This document shows, in pieces, positions 41,965 to 51,713 of a stretch of DNA of 64,000 bases. Source of the stretch: Sphingobacterium litopenaei (GTDB lineage Bacteria; Bacteroidota; Bacteroidia; Sphingobacteriales; Sphingobacteriaceae); assembly GCF_014692495.1 (NCBI RefSeq), contig NZ_JACOIJ010000001.1, positions 186,001 to 250,000 of the forward strand, in the 5' to 3' direction. Positions within the stretch are counted from its first letter, which is position 1. Every line of letters begins with the position of its first letter. Made by a program: the position numbers and the translations under genes. The notes beneath the pieces are model-generated. The model did no database searches. It was not told the origin of the DNA and saw only the letters and a list, made by a program, of their open reading frames with translations.

Positions 41965-42915
41965 ATGGATATATCTGTTGTAGTGCCTTTGTATAACGAA
42001 GAAGAATCTTTACCCGAATTAACGGATTGGATTCGTCGCGTAATGCTTGCAAACAATTTTTCTTACGAAATTATTTTGGTGGATGATGGGAGTAAGGATA
42101 ATTCGTGGAAAGTTATCTTGGATTTGAAGAAATCGCATGAGCAGATTTCTGGTATCAAGTTCAGAAGAAATTATGGTAAGTCTGCAGCATTGAATGTAGG
42201 TTTCGCGGCCACTCAAGGTGATGTAGTTATCACCATGGATGCGGATTTACAAGATAGTCCGGATGAAATTCCAGAGTTGTACGATAGAATCATGAATCAA
42301 GGAGCAGATTTAGTTTCCGGGTGGAAGCAAAAACGCTATGACCCATTGACCAAAACTATTCCGACCAAATTATTCAATTCGGTAACACGAAGTGTTTCAG
42401 GTATTCATAATTTGCACGATTTCAACTGCGGGTTGAAAGCTTACAAAAAAGATGTCGTAAAAAGTATTGAGGTATACGGCGAAATGCACCGATATATTCC
42501 TGTGATAGCGAAATGGGCTGGTTTTACGCATATTCAAGAGCAAGTAGTACAACATTATCCACGAAAATATGGTACGACAAAATTTGGTCCTGGGCGTTTC
42601 GTAAAAGGATTTTTAGACTTAATGTCTATATTCTTTGTCGGAAAGTTTGGGAAACGTCCTATGCACTTTTTCGGTCCTGTAGGTGTAGTAAGTTTCCTTA
42701 TCGGTTTCTTTATTACTTTCTATTTGATTTGTGAGAAATTGATGAGTATCGCCAATGGTACGCCGTATCGCAATGTCACAGATCAACCTTTATTCTATTT
42801 GTCTTTGTTAGCTATTATGATTGGTACGCAATTGTTCTTGACAGGATTTATTGCGGAGTTATTATCTCGTAATAGTTCAGAAAGAAACAAATACCATATT
42901 GAACGTGTCGTCTAA
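41965..42915 (+). CDS. Family 2 glycosyltransferase (DPM1-like)
   Basis: A 316-residue enzyme. The GT2 domain begins SVVVPLYNEEESLPEL, carries the DxD motif in TMDADLQDSPDE, and is followed by two C-terminal membrane helices. This layout matches polyprenyl-phosphate sugar transferases (DPM1/GtrB type), which load a sugar on a lipid carrier at the inner membrane. The sugar is unknown. The next glycosyltransferase starts 5 bp after it. Confidence 0.88.
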   Translation: MDISVVVPLYNEEESLPELTDWIRRVMLANNFSYEIILVDDGSKDNSWKVILDLKKSHEQISGIKFRRNYGKSAALNVGFAATQGDVVITMDADLQDSPDEIPELYDRIMNQGADLVSGWKQKRYDPLTKTIPTKLFNSVTRSVSGIHNLHDFNCGLKAYKKDVVKSIEVYGEMHRYIPVIAKWAGFTHIQEQVVQHYPRKYGTTKFGPGRFVKGFLDLMSIFFVGKFGKRPMHFFGPVGVVSFLIGFFITFYLICEKLMSIANGTPYRNVTDQPLFYLSLLAIMIGTQLFLTGFIAELLSRNSSERNKYHIERVV

Positions 42916-42919
42916 TCCT

Positions 42920-43927
42920 ATGTTTTTCTCGATAATCATTCCATTGTACAATAGACCTGACGAAATCAAGGAGTTGCTAACTACATTGTTGGCACAGACG
43001 TATACTTCGTTTGAGGTCATCGTGGTGGAGGATGGCTCGAGTAAACCTGCAGAATATATTGTTCAATCTTTTGCCAAAAAGTTGGATATTCATTATTACC
43101 AAAAAGTAAACGAAGGACAGGGTTTTGCGCGAAATTATGGTTTTGCTCATGCCAAAGGCGATTACTTTATTGTGTTTGATTCGGATATTCTGGTGCCAAA
43201 AGACTATTTGCAAATAGTAAAAAATGCAATAGAACAAGAAAGTTGGGATGCTTTTGGAGGACCAGATGCTGCGCATGAATCTTTTACTACTATTCAGAAA
43301 GCTATTAGTTATTCGATGACTAGTCCCTTTACTACAGGAGGTATTCGCGGTAATAAAACACATGTCGGTCAATTTCATCCACGTAGTTTCAACATGGGTA
43401 TTTCCCGAAAGATTTTTGAAACGATAGGAGGCTATAAATTATCGCGTCGGTCGGAAGATATTGAATTTAGTATTCGAATGATAAATTCGGGATATAAGGT
43501 CGGTTTAATACCTGAAGCGCACGTTTATCACAAGCGTAGAACGAGTTTTCCGCAATTCTATAAACAGACGAATGCTTTTGGAAAGGGGAGAATCGATATT
43601 TCTATCTTGTATCCTTCGGAATTAAAATTAGTGCACGCTTTACCGGCAATATTTACATTCGGAGTTATTACCTTAATAGTATTGAATATCATTAATTTTT
43701 CGATTTTTACGGATTTTAGACCGCTCGAGATTTTGGTGTATCTTGGTAATACATTTTTAGTGGTTTATACTGCATTATTATTTTTACATGCATTGATTAC
43801 GACGCGAAGTATTTCTGTTGCAGTCAATGGAATAATAGCTGCATATACGCAGTTATTTGCATACGGAACGGGGTTTATGACAAATTATATAGATCGTATT
43901 TGGTTGCACAAAAATACATCCATGTAA
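42920..43927 (+). CDS. Family 2 glycosyltransferase, membrane-attached
   Basis: A 335-residue enzyme starting at MFFSIIIPLYNRPDEIKELL. An earlier in-frame start lies inside the previous gene and is rejected. Motifs are VEDGSS, FDSDILVP (DxD-like) and the acceptor loop SRRSEDIEFS. Two or three hydrophobic segments follow near the C-terminus (about 245-320). It is translationally close to the previous gene and probably acts on the same glycan or lipid. Confidence 0.87.
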   Translation: MFFSIIIPLYNRPDEIKELLTTLLAQTYTSFEVIVVEDGSSKPAEYIVQSFAKKLDIHYYQKVNEGQGFARNYGFAHAKGDYFIVFDSDILVPKDYLQIVKNAIEQESWDAFGGPDAAHESFTTIQKAISYSMTSPFTTGGIRGNKTHVGQFHPRSFNMGISRKIFETIGGYKLSRRSEDIEFSIRMINSGYKVGLIPEAHVYHKRRTSFPQFYKQTNAFGKGRIDISILYPSELKLVHALPAIFTFGVITLIVLNIINFSIFTDFRPLEILVYLGNTFLVVYTALLFLHALITTRSISVAVNGIIAAYTQLFAYGTGFMTNYIDRIWLHKNTSM

Positions 43928-43947
43928 TAGCACTAATAAAATGTATC

Positions 43948-44217
43948 GTGATTTCAATTACTCAATATAATTTAGATAAAATAGAGAATCTATTATTAGA
44001 TTTGGGATACAAGGTTCGTTATGAAAAAGGAAATTTCAAAACGGGTGCTTGTGTGATTCAGAATACAAAAATGATTATTGTGAACAAATTCTCCAATTTG
44101 GAGATCAAAATCAATTCATTGATTTCTTTGTTGAGAGAATTTGAGGTTTCTAAAGAAGATTTGGATGAAAAGCAATGGACATTTTATAAAACATTAATCA
44201 AAAAACAAGAGGCATAG
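43948..44217 (+). CDS. Small protein of unknown function, probable GTG start
   Basis: About 89 residues. The frame is open from inside the preceding gene, but homology-like sequence begins at VISITQYNLDKIENLLLDLG. The GTG at 43948 is the best available start. The ATG at 43941 is out of frame. It seems soluble and mixed alpha/beta, with no motif. It ends 1 bp before the MBL hydrolase start and belongs to the operon. Confidence 0.55.
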   Translation: MISITQYNLDKIENLLLDLGYKVRYEKGNFKTGACVIQNTKMIIVNKFSNLEIKINSLISLLREFEVSKEDLDEKQWTFYKTLIKKQEA

Positions 44218-44218
44218 T

Positions 44219-44989
44219 TTGAAGATTCGATTTTTAGGTACCGGAACTTCACAAGGTGTACCTGTTATAGCTTGTGATTGCGAGGTTTGTACTTCGAAAG
44301 ATGTACATGACAATCGCTTACGTTCGTCTATTTTAATTGAATTGGACAATGGCCGAAATATCGTTATTGACACTGGTCCAGACTTTCGTTATCAAATGTT
44401 GCGTGATGGCGTAAAACATCTGGATGCAATATTGATGACACATTCGCACAAAGATCATATAGCAGGGTTGGATGATGTACGTGCATTTAATTACCAGCAA
44501 CAGGAAGCTATTACTATTTATTCTAATACGGCAACTTTAGAAGCTTTGCAACGTGAGTTTTATTATGCTTTCTCTGCAATAAAATATCCTGGTGTACCCC
44601 AACTGGAACTAAAGGAAATTCAGCCATTAGATAGTTTTACTATTTTAGAAACAGAAATTCTTCCTTTCGAAGTATTGCATTACAAAATGCCTGTATTAGG
44701 GTTTAGAATAGGGAATTTCGCTTACATCACAGATGCTAAGACTGTTTCTGAAGAATCAAGATCTGCTTTGGAAGGAGTAGAAGTCTTAGTCGTGAATGCG
44801 TTGCAAGAATCCGCACACATTTCACATTTCACCTTAGGCGAAGCTTTGCAATTCATTGCAGATATTAATCCGAAAAAAGCCTACCTTACTCATATTAGTC
44901 ACCGCTTTGGGACACATGAGTATATTCAATCCATTCTACCTGAAAATGTATTCCCTGCATACGACCAACTTTGTGTAGAGATAAAATAA
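44219..44989 (+). CDS. MBL-fold metallo-hydrolase (PhnP-like)
   Basis: A 256-residue metallo-beta-lactamase fold enzyme with a TTG start. The dinuclear metal site is THSHKDH (H75, H77, D79, H80), with DTGPDFR before it and THISHRFG near the end. The N-terminal Cys pair (CDCEVC) is typical of PhnP-like phosphodiesterases. The substrate is unknown. It is the last gene of the operon that began at 39393. Confidence 0.88.
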   Translation: MKIRFLGTGTSQGVPVIACDCEVCTSKDVHDNRLRSSILIELDNGRNIVIDTGPDFRYQMLRDGVKHLDAILMTHSHKDHIAGLDDVRAFNYQQQEAITIYSNTATLEALQREFYYAFSAIKYPGVPQLELKEIQPLDSFTILETEILPFEVLHYKMPVLGFRIGNFAYITDAKTVSEESRSALEGVEVLVVNALQESAHISHFTLGEALQFIADINPKKAYLTHISHRFGTHEYIQSILPENVFPAYDQLCVEIK

Positions 44990-45081
44990 GTTTATCGTTT
45001 TTCAAACCTTTTTTTTTCCTGATTGTTATACTCTAAAATAACATAATTTACACACTAAGTTCAATTATAAATTTTAGAAAT

Positions 45082-45234
45082 ATGGGAAATCTACTTTATT
45101 TAATCGCAGTAATATTAGTAATTATATGGGCGATTAGCTTTTTAGGAGGCTATGCAACAGGCGGAATTATTCATATCCTGTTGGTAATTGCAATCATTGT
45201 AGTTTTATTACGTGTAATACGAGGGAATGCTTAA
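45082..45234 (+). CDS. Small membrane protein of the Lmo0937 family
   Basis: A 50-residue protein (MGNLLYLIAVILVIIWAISF ... RVIRGNA) that is almost entirely two hydrophobic helices joined by GGYATGG. It is the size and pattern of the Lmo0937 family. It has good spacing from the upstream gene and a stop at 45232-45234. Function unknown, possibly stress-related. Confidence 0.75.
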   Translation: MGNLLYLIAVILVIIWAISFLGGYATGGIIHILLVIAIIVVLLRVIRGNA

Positions 45235-45246
45235 GTAAGTTAAGCA

Positions 45247-45939
45247 CTACTTTGTATTCAAATACAGTTTGGCTATTTCAAAATCTTCAGGAAAAGTTAG
45301 TTTTAAGTTTTTATGACTGCTTTCAATGAGATGGATGGAATAGCCAATTTTTTCTACTACCGAAGCGTCATCCGTAAATGTTGGCAGTTCCAACTGCTGA
45401 TAAGCTTCTAATAATACTTGAGCGGGAAAGGTTTGTGGTGTTTGTATTTGCCAAACCGTATCTCTATCCACGGCATCATTTTCATTTATACTGCCAATAC
45501 GAATTGAATTAGTGCTTTTGTTAGCTAATACATTTGATTTTCCCTCGAAAGCCAATGCAAAAGATTTTTCTATTAAATCAGAATCTACTAAAGGTCTTGC
45601 CGCATCGTGAATGGCTATCGTGCTATCTTCATTAAAAAAGAAATCTGGAAAGCGGGTTTCCAAATAATTGATAGCATTTCGAATACTTTGGAATCGAGTC
45701 TTACCCCCGAGAACCAGTTCGTGAGGAATGTTAAATTGATTTTCTTGGCATAATTCATTCCAATAATCCACCATATCGGCATGAATAGCAACTACTATTT
45801 TATCTACATGATTTTCGAATGCCTGAATCGTATGCATTAGTACGGGCTTGCTATTTAGCAACATATATTGTTTAGGAAGATTAGCATTTAATCTTGATCC
45901 TGTTCCTCCGGCAGCTATAATAACGACTCGACTTAACAT
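45247..45939 (-). CDS. ispD: 2-C-methyl-D-erythritol 4-phosphate cytidylyltransferase
   Basis: A 230-residue nucleotidyltransferase starting at MLSRVVIIAAGGTGSRL. The longer frame adds 14 residues that overlap the queA terminator and is rejected. It has the CTP loop AGGTGSRLNANLPKQY, AIHDAARPL and DDASVVE. It makes CDP-methylerythritol in the non-mevalonate isoprenoid pathway. Confidence 0.94.
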   Translation of the reverse strand: MLSRVVIIAAGGTGSRLNANLPKQYMLLNSKPVLMHTIQAFENHVDKIVVAIHADMVDYWNELCQENQFNIPHELVLGGKTRFQSIRNAINYLETRFPDFFFNEDSTIAIHDAARPLVDSDLIEKSFALAFEGKSNVLANKSTNSIRIGSINENDAVDRDTVWQIQTPQTFPAQVLLEAYQQLELPTFTDDASVVEKIGYSIHLIESSHKNLKLTFPEDFEIAKLYLNTK

Positions 45940-45959
45940 ATTATTCAATGTAGATAAAT

Positions 45960-45990
45960 AAAAAGCGTGACTGAAAATCAATCACGCTCA
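45960..45990 (-). terminator. Intrinsic terminator of queA
   Basis: AGCGTGA (45964-45970) pairs with TCACGCT (45982-45988), with T residues following on the minus strand. It lies just past the queA stop and before the ispD start. Confidence 0.75.
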
Positions 45991-46015
45991 AAAATATTGA
46001 AATATTCTTAAAATC

Positions 46016-47065
46016 TTAAATAATCAACATCGCATCTCCATAGCTGTAGAATTTATATTTTTCTTTTACAGCTTCTTCGTATGCATTCATTACATTTTCA
46101 TATCCCGCAAACGCAGCAATCATTACCAAAAGTGTTGATTCTGGAGTGTGGAAGTTTGTAATCATCGAATTTGCAATAGAGAAATCGTATGGAGGATAAA
46201 TAAATTTACTTGTCCAATCTGCAGCAGGTTTCAAACGACGATCAGCAGATACTGAAGATTCAATAGCGCGCATGGAAGTCGTACCTACAGCACATACGCG
46301 TCTTTTGTTATCTAAAGCTTTATTTACTACGCGAGCCGCTTCATCTGTAATAATGAATTGCTCTGAGTCCATTTTATGTTTTGTTAAATCTTCAACTTCT
46401 ACGGTACGGAATGTTCCTAAACCTACGTGAAGTGTAATTTCAGCAAAGTCAATACCTTTTAATTCCAAACGTTTCATCAACTCGCGAGAGAAGTGAAGAC
46501 CCGCAGTAGGAGCCGCTACAGCACCTTCATTTTTAGCATAAATTGTTTGGTAACGGAATTTATCTTCTGGAGTAGCTTTACGTTTGATATATTTTGGAAG
46601 TGGAGTCTCACCTAAAATTTCAATGTTACGACGAAATTCTTCGTCAGTACCATCAAATAAGAAACGAATAGTACGTCCTCTAGAAGTTGTATTATCTACT
46701 ACTTCAGCCACTAACAAATCATCATCACCGAAATATAATTTATTACCAACACGGATTTTACGAGCTGGATCAACCAATACATCCCATAAACGTAATTCCT
46801 TGTTTAATTCACGCAACAAGAAAACTTCGATCGTAGCACCAGTTTTCTCTTTGTTTCCATACATACGAGCAGGGAATACCTTCGTGTTATTCAAAATCAT
46901 TACGTCCTTATCATCAAAGTAATCTAGGACATCTTTGAAAATTTTATGTTCAATTTTACCAGTGTCCTTGTGAAGTACCATTAAACGTGCTTCATCGCGT
47001 TGTTCAGAAGGTTCGTTAGCTAATAGAGATTCAGGTAAGTTGAATTTAAATTGTGATAATTTCAT
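46016..47065 (-). CDS. queA: S-adenosylmethionine:tRNA ribosyltransferase-isomerase
   Basis: A 349-residue enzyme with the starting [17 protein letters not shown], the [14 protein letters not shown] motif and TLHVGLGTF. It transfers and rearranges the ribose of SAM onto preQ1 in tRNA, giving epoxyqueuosine. A -7 box TACCTTTG lies about 54 bp upstream at 47119-47126 on the minus strand. Confidence 0.95.
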   Translation of the reverse strand: MKLSQFKFNLPESLLANEPSEQRDEARLMVLHKDTGKIEHKIFKDVLDYFDDKDVMILNNTKVFPARMYGNKEKTGATIEVFLLRELNKELRLWDVLVDPARKIRVGNKLYFGDDDLLVAEVVDNTTSRGRTIRFLFDGTDEEFRRNIEILGETPLPKYIKRKATPEDKFRYQTIYAKNEGAVAAPTAGLHFSRELMKRLELKGIDFAEITLHVGLGTFRTVEVEDLTKHKMDSEQFIITDEAARVVNKALDNKRRVCAVGTTSMRAIESSVSADRRLKPAADWTSKFIYPPYDFSIANSMITNFHTPESTLLVMIAAFAGYENVMNAYEEAVKEKYKFYSYGDAMLII

Positions 47066-47118
47066 GTGTATCAGTTTTATGTTTTATTCACCTACTTACA
47101 GGGCAGGCTAAAAGCATA

Positions 47119-47126
47119 CAAAGGTA
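47119..47126 (-). promoter_or_regulatory. -7 box of queA
   Basis: TACCTTTG on the minus strand, ending 53 nt before the ATG. Unlike several other genes here this leaves a leader of ordinary length. Confidence 0.5.
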
Positions 47127-47315
47127 TGAATTTTAATATAAAATATTCTATCCATTCCAAATATATGATGATAAAATGAGATTTGAACGTTTTGAGAATA
47201 TGAAGTGTTTTTAGGTGTAGAAATAAAAAAATGAAAATTAATTAAAAGATTATGAAAAATAATTGTAATTTAAAATGCATTAAACAATCAGACTAAACTA
47301 ATTACTATTTAAATC

Positions 47316-49766
47316 ATGAGTGATACAAAGAAAGAAGGGATAGCTTCTGACCTTATTACTGAGGAGACCTTAGAAAATATTCAACACGTAAACAATCCTG
47401 TGTTGGATTTGCCAACAATCGAAAAAACGTATTTGCAAGATGTTAAAAGCTTTGCTAAAGAGGGGAATAACTTTATTTTTTCCGATGGTAAAGCAAGAGT
47501 AGAAATCAAAATTGTGTCGGATGATATTATCCGAGTAAGATTAGCACCAATAGGTGTTTTCTTGGATGACTTTTCATATGCTGTGATTGAACAAGAACAT
47601 GAACCACATGCTTTTGAAGTTTCTGAAGACGATAAAAATTATCATGTAAACACAAATAATGTTACATGTACTATAAGTAAGAAAGATTTTTTGGTGTCTT
47701 TTTCAGATGCTAAAGGAAAACTAATGAATTCGGATTATTCTCCAATGCACTGGGAGGAAAATCAAGACTTTGGTGGATATTATGTTTACGCTACGAAGAA
47801 AGCTTTTGATGATGAAGTGTTCTTTGGTTGTGGAGATAAAGCATCGCATCTAAATCTAAGAGGTAGACGTATTATTAATTGGAACTCGGATACGTACTCT
47901 TATGCATTCAATCAAGAACCTTTATATAAAACAATTCCATTTTATTTGGGTGTGACAGGTGGAGACGCTTATGGCATCTTCTTTGACAATACTTTTAAAA
48001 CCTATTTTGATTTCGCAGCAGAACATAATGATCAAACTAGTTTTTGGTCCGAAGGTGGGGAGTTACAATATTACTACATCCATGGACCTCAACTGATTGA
48101 TGTTGTAAAGCGTTATCACGAATTAACAGGTACGCATTTTTTACCTCCTCTCTGGGCAATAGGATACCATCAATGTAGATGGAGTTATTATCCAGAAGCT
48201 AATGTTCGACATGTGGCCGAACAATTCCGTAAAAGAGAAATTCCTTGTGATGCTATCTATTTAGATATTGACTACATGGATGGCTACCGCTGTTTCACTT
48301 GGAATAAAAAATACTTTCCAGATCCTAAGCAGATGATTTCGGATTTGGCAGCCAATGGCTTTAAAACAGTGGTAATGATTGACCCAGGTATTAAGGTCGA
48401 TGAAAATTATTGGGTATTTAAAGAAGGCCAGGAGAACAAATACTTCTGTCGTCGTGGAGATGACTACTTTATGGAGGGATTTGTATGGCCTGGACGTTGT
48501 CAATTCCCAGATTATACCAATCCAAAAGTAAGAGAATGGTGGGGTGGATTATATAAAGGACTTGTTGAGGATGGTGTAGCTGGCTTTTGGAACGATATGA
48601 ATGAGCCTGCAATTTTTGGTAAAGGCACTTTCCCTGACGATGTACGCCATTATTATGAAGGATATCGTGGTTCACACCGCAAAGCACACAATATCTATGG
48701 TATGCAAATGGTGCGTGCTACATACGATGGATTGAAGAAATTGTATAAAAATAAACGTCCTTTTACTATTACGCGTGCTGCATATTCAGGTACGCAACGC
48801 TATTCTTCCGTATGGACAGGTGATAATATTGCAACTTGGGAACACTTACGAATAGGCACTTTACAATTACAACGTCTTTCCATGTCGGGTTTGTCTTTCT
48901 GTGGAACCGATATTGGCGGATTCACGGGTAATCCTGATGGAGAATTATACACCCGTTGGATGCAATTCGGAGTTTTTTCTCCATTTATGCGTGTTCACTC
49001 TGCCGGAGATACAGTGGATAGAGAACCTTGGAGTTTTGGTCCAGAATGGGAAGCAATTTGTAAGAAATTTATTGAATTACGTTATAAATTGTTACCTTAT
49101 ATTTATTCTATTTTTTGGCAACAACACAAGTATGGTTTGCCGATTTTGCGACCAGTGGCGATGTTAGAACAAGATGTGTATAAAAATCTATTACGCGAAG
49201 AAGAATTTGCATTTGGAGATAAAATTTTGATATCACCAGTATTAAATCCAGGACAAAAAACGAAAGTTGTATACTTGCCGCAGGGCAATTGGTATTACTA
49301 TTTTAGTAATACGTTATATAATGGGGCCAATGAAATTGAAATAGCAACTCCTCTGGACGAAATGCCAATTTTTGTTAAAGCTGGAACTGTGATGGCCGAA
49401 TATCCTGTCATGCAATATACAGGAGAAAAGAAAATTGAATCCTTGAAATTATTAATGTATTTCGACGAAGGTGAACATCATAGCTACGGTTACACCGATC
49501 ACGGCGATACTTTTGCTTACGAACAAAATATTTATTTAGAGAAACATTTTATTCAAAATAGTACCAAGAATAGTGTCAAGCTATTGCAACAACGCGAAGG
49601 ACTATTTACAGAGAGATATGATGATTATAAAATTTATCCTATAGGATTACCTTTTGTTCCCAAAAAAGTGGTAGTAGACGGAATTACATTAGACTTCCAA
49701 ACAGATGAGAATGGAGATAAATACATTCTTGTGGACAATGATTTCAAAAAATTAACAATTGAATAA
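47316..49766 (+). CDS. Glycoside hydrolase family 31 alpha-glucosidase
   Basis: An 816-residue enzyme with an N-terminal beta domain, a catalytic barrel and C-terminal beta domains. The nucleophile is D427 in GFWNDMNEP and the acid/base is D503 in WTGDN. There is no signal peptide, so it is cytosolic, as for enzymes that trim glycogen or maltodextrin. Its stop overlaps the usable starts of glgB (an in-frame TTG at 49759 and the ATG at 49774 just after), tying it to the glycogen operon. Confidence 0.93.
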   Translation: MSDTKKEGIASDLITEETLENIQHVNNPVLDLPTIEKTYLQDVKSFAKEGNNFIFSDGKARVEIKIVSDDIIRVRLAPIGVFLDDFSYAVIEQEHEPHAFEVSEDDKNYHVNTNNVTCTISKKDFLVSFSDAKGKLMNSDYSPMHWEENQDFGGYYVYATKKAFDDEVFFGCGDKASHLNLRGRRIINWNSDTYSYAFNQEPLYKTIPFYLGVTGGDAYGIFFDNTFKTYFDFAAEHNDQTSFWSEGGELQYYYIHGPQLIDVVKRYHELTGTHFLPPLWAIGYHQCRWSYYPEANVRHVAEQFRKREIPCDAIYLDIDYMDGYRCFTWNKKYFPDPKQMISDLAANGFKTVVMIDPGIKVDENYWVFKEGQENKYFCRRGDDYFMEGFVWPGRCQFPDYTNPKVREWWGGLYKGLVEDGVAGFWNDMNEPAIFGKGTFPDDVRHYYEGYRGSHRKAHNIYGMQMVRATYDGLKKLYKNKRPFTITRAAYSGTQRYSSVWTGDNIATWEHLRIGTLQLQRLSMSGLSFCGTDIGGFTGNPDGELYTRWMQFGVFSPFMRVHSAGDTVDREPWSFGPEWEAICKKFIELRYKLLPYIYSIFWQQHKYGLPILRPVAMLEQDVYKNLLREEEFAFGDKILISPVLNPGQKTKVVYLPQGNWYYYFSNTLYNGANEIEIATPLDEMPIFVKAGTVMAEYPVMQYTGEKKIESLKLLMYFDEGEHHSYGYTDHGDTFAYEQNIYLEKHFIQNSTKNSVKLLQQREGLFTERYDDYKIYPIGLPFVPKKVVVDGITLDFQTDENGDKYILVDNDFKKLTIE

Positions 49767-49773
49767 TACAATT

Positions 49774-51684
49774 ATGAGTAAAGCTGTTGAAGTATTTTCT
49801 TTATTCACTGATTTTGATATCAGTTTATTTAGAAGTGGAAAGCATTTTCGTCTGTATGAAAAATTTGGTTCCCAAACTGTATTTTTAGATGGACGTCAGG
49901 GGGTATACTTCGCTGTATGGGCTCCCAATGCGAAAAAAATATCAGTGATAGGTAACTTCAATGGTTGGAATCCTTATAGCCATGAACTGTATGTCCGTTG
50001 GGATGAAAGTGGTATTTGGGAAGGCGTTATCTTCAATATCGGTATTGGTGAAGTATACAAATATCGTATTGAAACGTATTCCGGGGAAATATTGGAAAAA
50101 GCTGATCCGTTTTCCCTAACTATGGAGATTCCACCAAAAACCGCTTCTGTAGTTTCTACAACATGGCATCAGTGGCAGGATGATAAATGGATGAGAGATC
50201 GACACGAACGAAATCGTTTAGATCGTCCTATGTCCGTGTATGAATTACATATTGGGTCTTGGATACGAGACCCATATAACCCTGATCGATTATTATCTTA
50301 TCGTGAGATAGCTGAAAAATTGGTTCCGTATGTAAAATCATTAGGGTTTACGCATGTCGAATTTATGCCTATTATGGAGCATCCTTATTATCCATCTTGG
50401 GGATATCAAATAACGGGGTATTTTGCAGCTTCTTCTCGCTATGGTACACCACAAGAGTTGATGTATTTAATCGAGCAGTTGCATAAGAATGAAATTGGTG
50501 TAATCTTAGATTGGGTGCCTTCTCATTTTCCAGGTGATGCACACGGTCTTTATCGATTTGATGGATCGGCTTTATATGAGCATGAAGATATTCGAAAAGG
50601 ATTTCACCCCGATTGGAAATCGTACATTTTTAATTATGGACGAAATGAAGTGCGTTCTTTCTTAATCAGTAATGCGCTATTTTGGTTGGATCGTTATCAT
50701 ATCGATGGTTTACGTGTAGATGCTGTAGCTTCCATGTTGTATTTAGATTATTCTAGAAATGAGGGAGAATGGATTCCAAATGAATTTGGAGGTCGAGAAA
50801 ATTTAGAAGCGGTATATTTCTTGAAAGAATTCAATGAAGCAGTTTATTCAAATTATCCCGATGTACAGACTATTGCCGAAGAGTCTACATCCTGGCCAGG
50901 CGTTAGTAAGCCGACTTACGATGGTGGATTAGGCTTTGGAATGAAATGGATGATGGGCTGGATGCATGATACATTAAATTATTTCAAAGAAGATCCTATT
51001 CATCGTAAATATCATCATAGTCAATTGACATTTTCATCTGTGTATGCTTATCATGAACATTTTATGTTGCCCTTGTCACATGATGAAGTAGTGTATGGTA
51101 AGCAGTCCTTAGTGAATAAAATGTCTGGTGATGAATGGCAAAAATTTGCTAACCTGCGTGCTTTGTATTTATTCATGTATACTTTTTCGGGCACAAAATT
51201 GATATTCATGGGAGGAGAGTTCGGTCAAACCTCAGAATGGAATGTTAACCAATCATTAGATTGGCACTTAATGGCGTTTCCACCACATAAAGGTTTATTC
51301 GAATTTTTGAAAAAACTAAATGCTACTTATAAAGAGCAGCCTGCATTATACGAAAAAGCTTTTAGCCCAGAAGGTTTCGAGTGGTTAGAGTTAAACGATG
51401 CTGATAATAGTGTTTTGGCCTATGTCCGTAAAGGTCATGATAGACACAATGACCTGGTCGTTGTATTAAATCTAACCCCTGTAGTGCGCGAAGGATACCG
51501 TATTGGCGTGCCTTCCAAAGGCAATTGGGAGGTTATTTTTAATTCTGACGAGCTTGAATATTTTGGCTCTGGGGTGAATATCGGTAATATAAAATCAGAT
51601 GCAATTCATTGGATGAATCAAGATAATTCAGTGAGTTTGAAATTGCCTCCTTTAGGAGGGGTGATATTAAAATTAACAACCTAA
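49774..51684 (+). CDS. glgB: 1,4-alpha-glucan branching enzyme
   Basis: A 636-residue enzyme with a CBM48 domain (VYFAVWAPNAKKISVIGNFN) and a GH13 barrel. The nucleophile D316 is in GLRVDAVASML, the acid/base is within AEEST (369-373), and LSHDEV is present. It makes alpha-1,6 branches in glycogen. The ATG at 49774 is preferred to the TTG at 49759. glgA follows after 29 bp. Confidence 0.94.
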   Translation: MSKAVEVFSLFTDFDISLFRSGKHFRLYEKFGSQTVFLDGRQGVYFAVWAPNAKKISVIGNFNGWNPYSHELYVRWDESGIWEGVIFNIGIGEVYKYRIETYSGEILEKADPFSLTMEIPPKTASVVSTTWHQWQDDKWMRDRHERNRLDRPMSVYELHIGSWIRDPYNPDRLLSYREIAEKLVPYVKSLGFTHVEFMPIMEHPYYPSWGYQITGYFAASSRYGTPQELMYLIEQLHKNEIGVILDWVPSHFPGDAHGLYRFDGSALYEHEDIRKGFHPDWKSYIFNYGRNEVRSFLISNALFWLDRYHIDGLRVDAVASMLYLDYSRNEGEWIPNEFGGRENLEAVYFLKEFNEAVYSNYPDVQTIAEESTSWPGVSKPTYDGGLGFGMKWMMGWMHDTLNYFKEDPIHRKYHHSQLTFSSVYAYHEHFMLPLSHDEVVYGKQSLVNKMSGDEWQKFANLRALYLFMYTFSGTKLIFMGGEFGQTSEWNVNQSLDWHLMAFPPHKGLFEFLKKLNATYKEQPALYEKAFSPEGFEWLELNDADNSVLAYVRKGHDRHNDLVVVLNLTPVVREGYRIGVPSKGNWEVIFNSDELEYFGSGVNIGNIKSDAIHWMNQDNSVSLKLPPLGGVILKLTT

Positions 51685-51713
51685 TAAATTACAACCTAAA
51701 CAAAAAATACTGT

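Noticed and set aside
42851-42919. Upstream start for the second glycosyltransferase
   Set aside because: The extra 23 residues lie within the end of the preceding gene and do not match the GT2 family, which begins at MFFSIIIPLYN.
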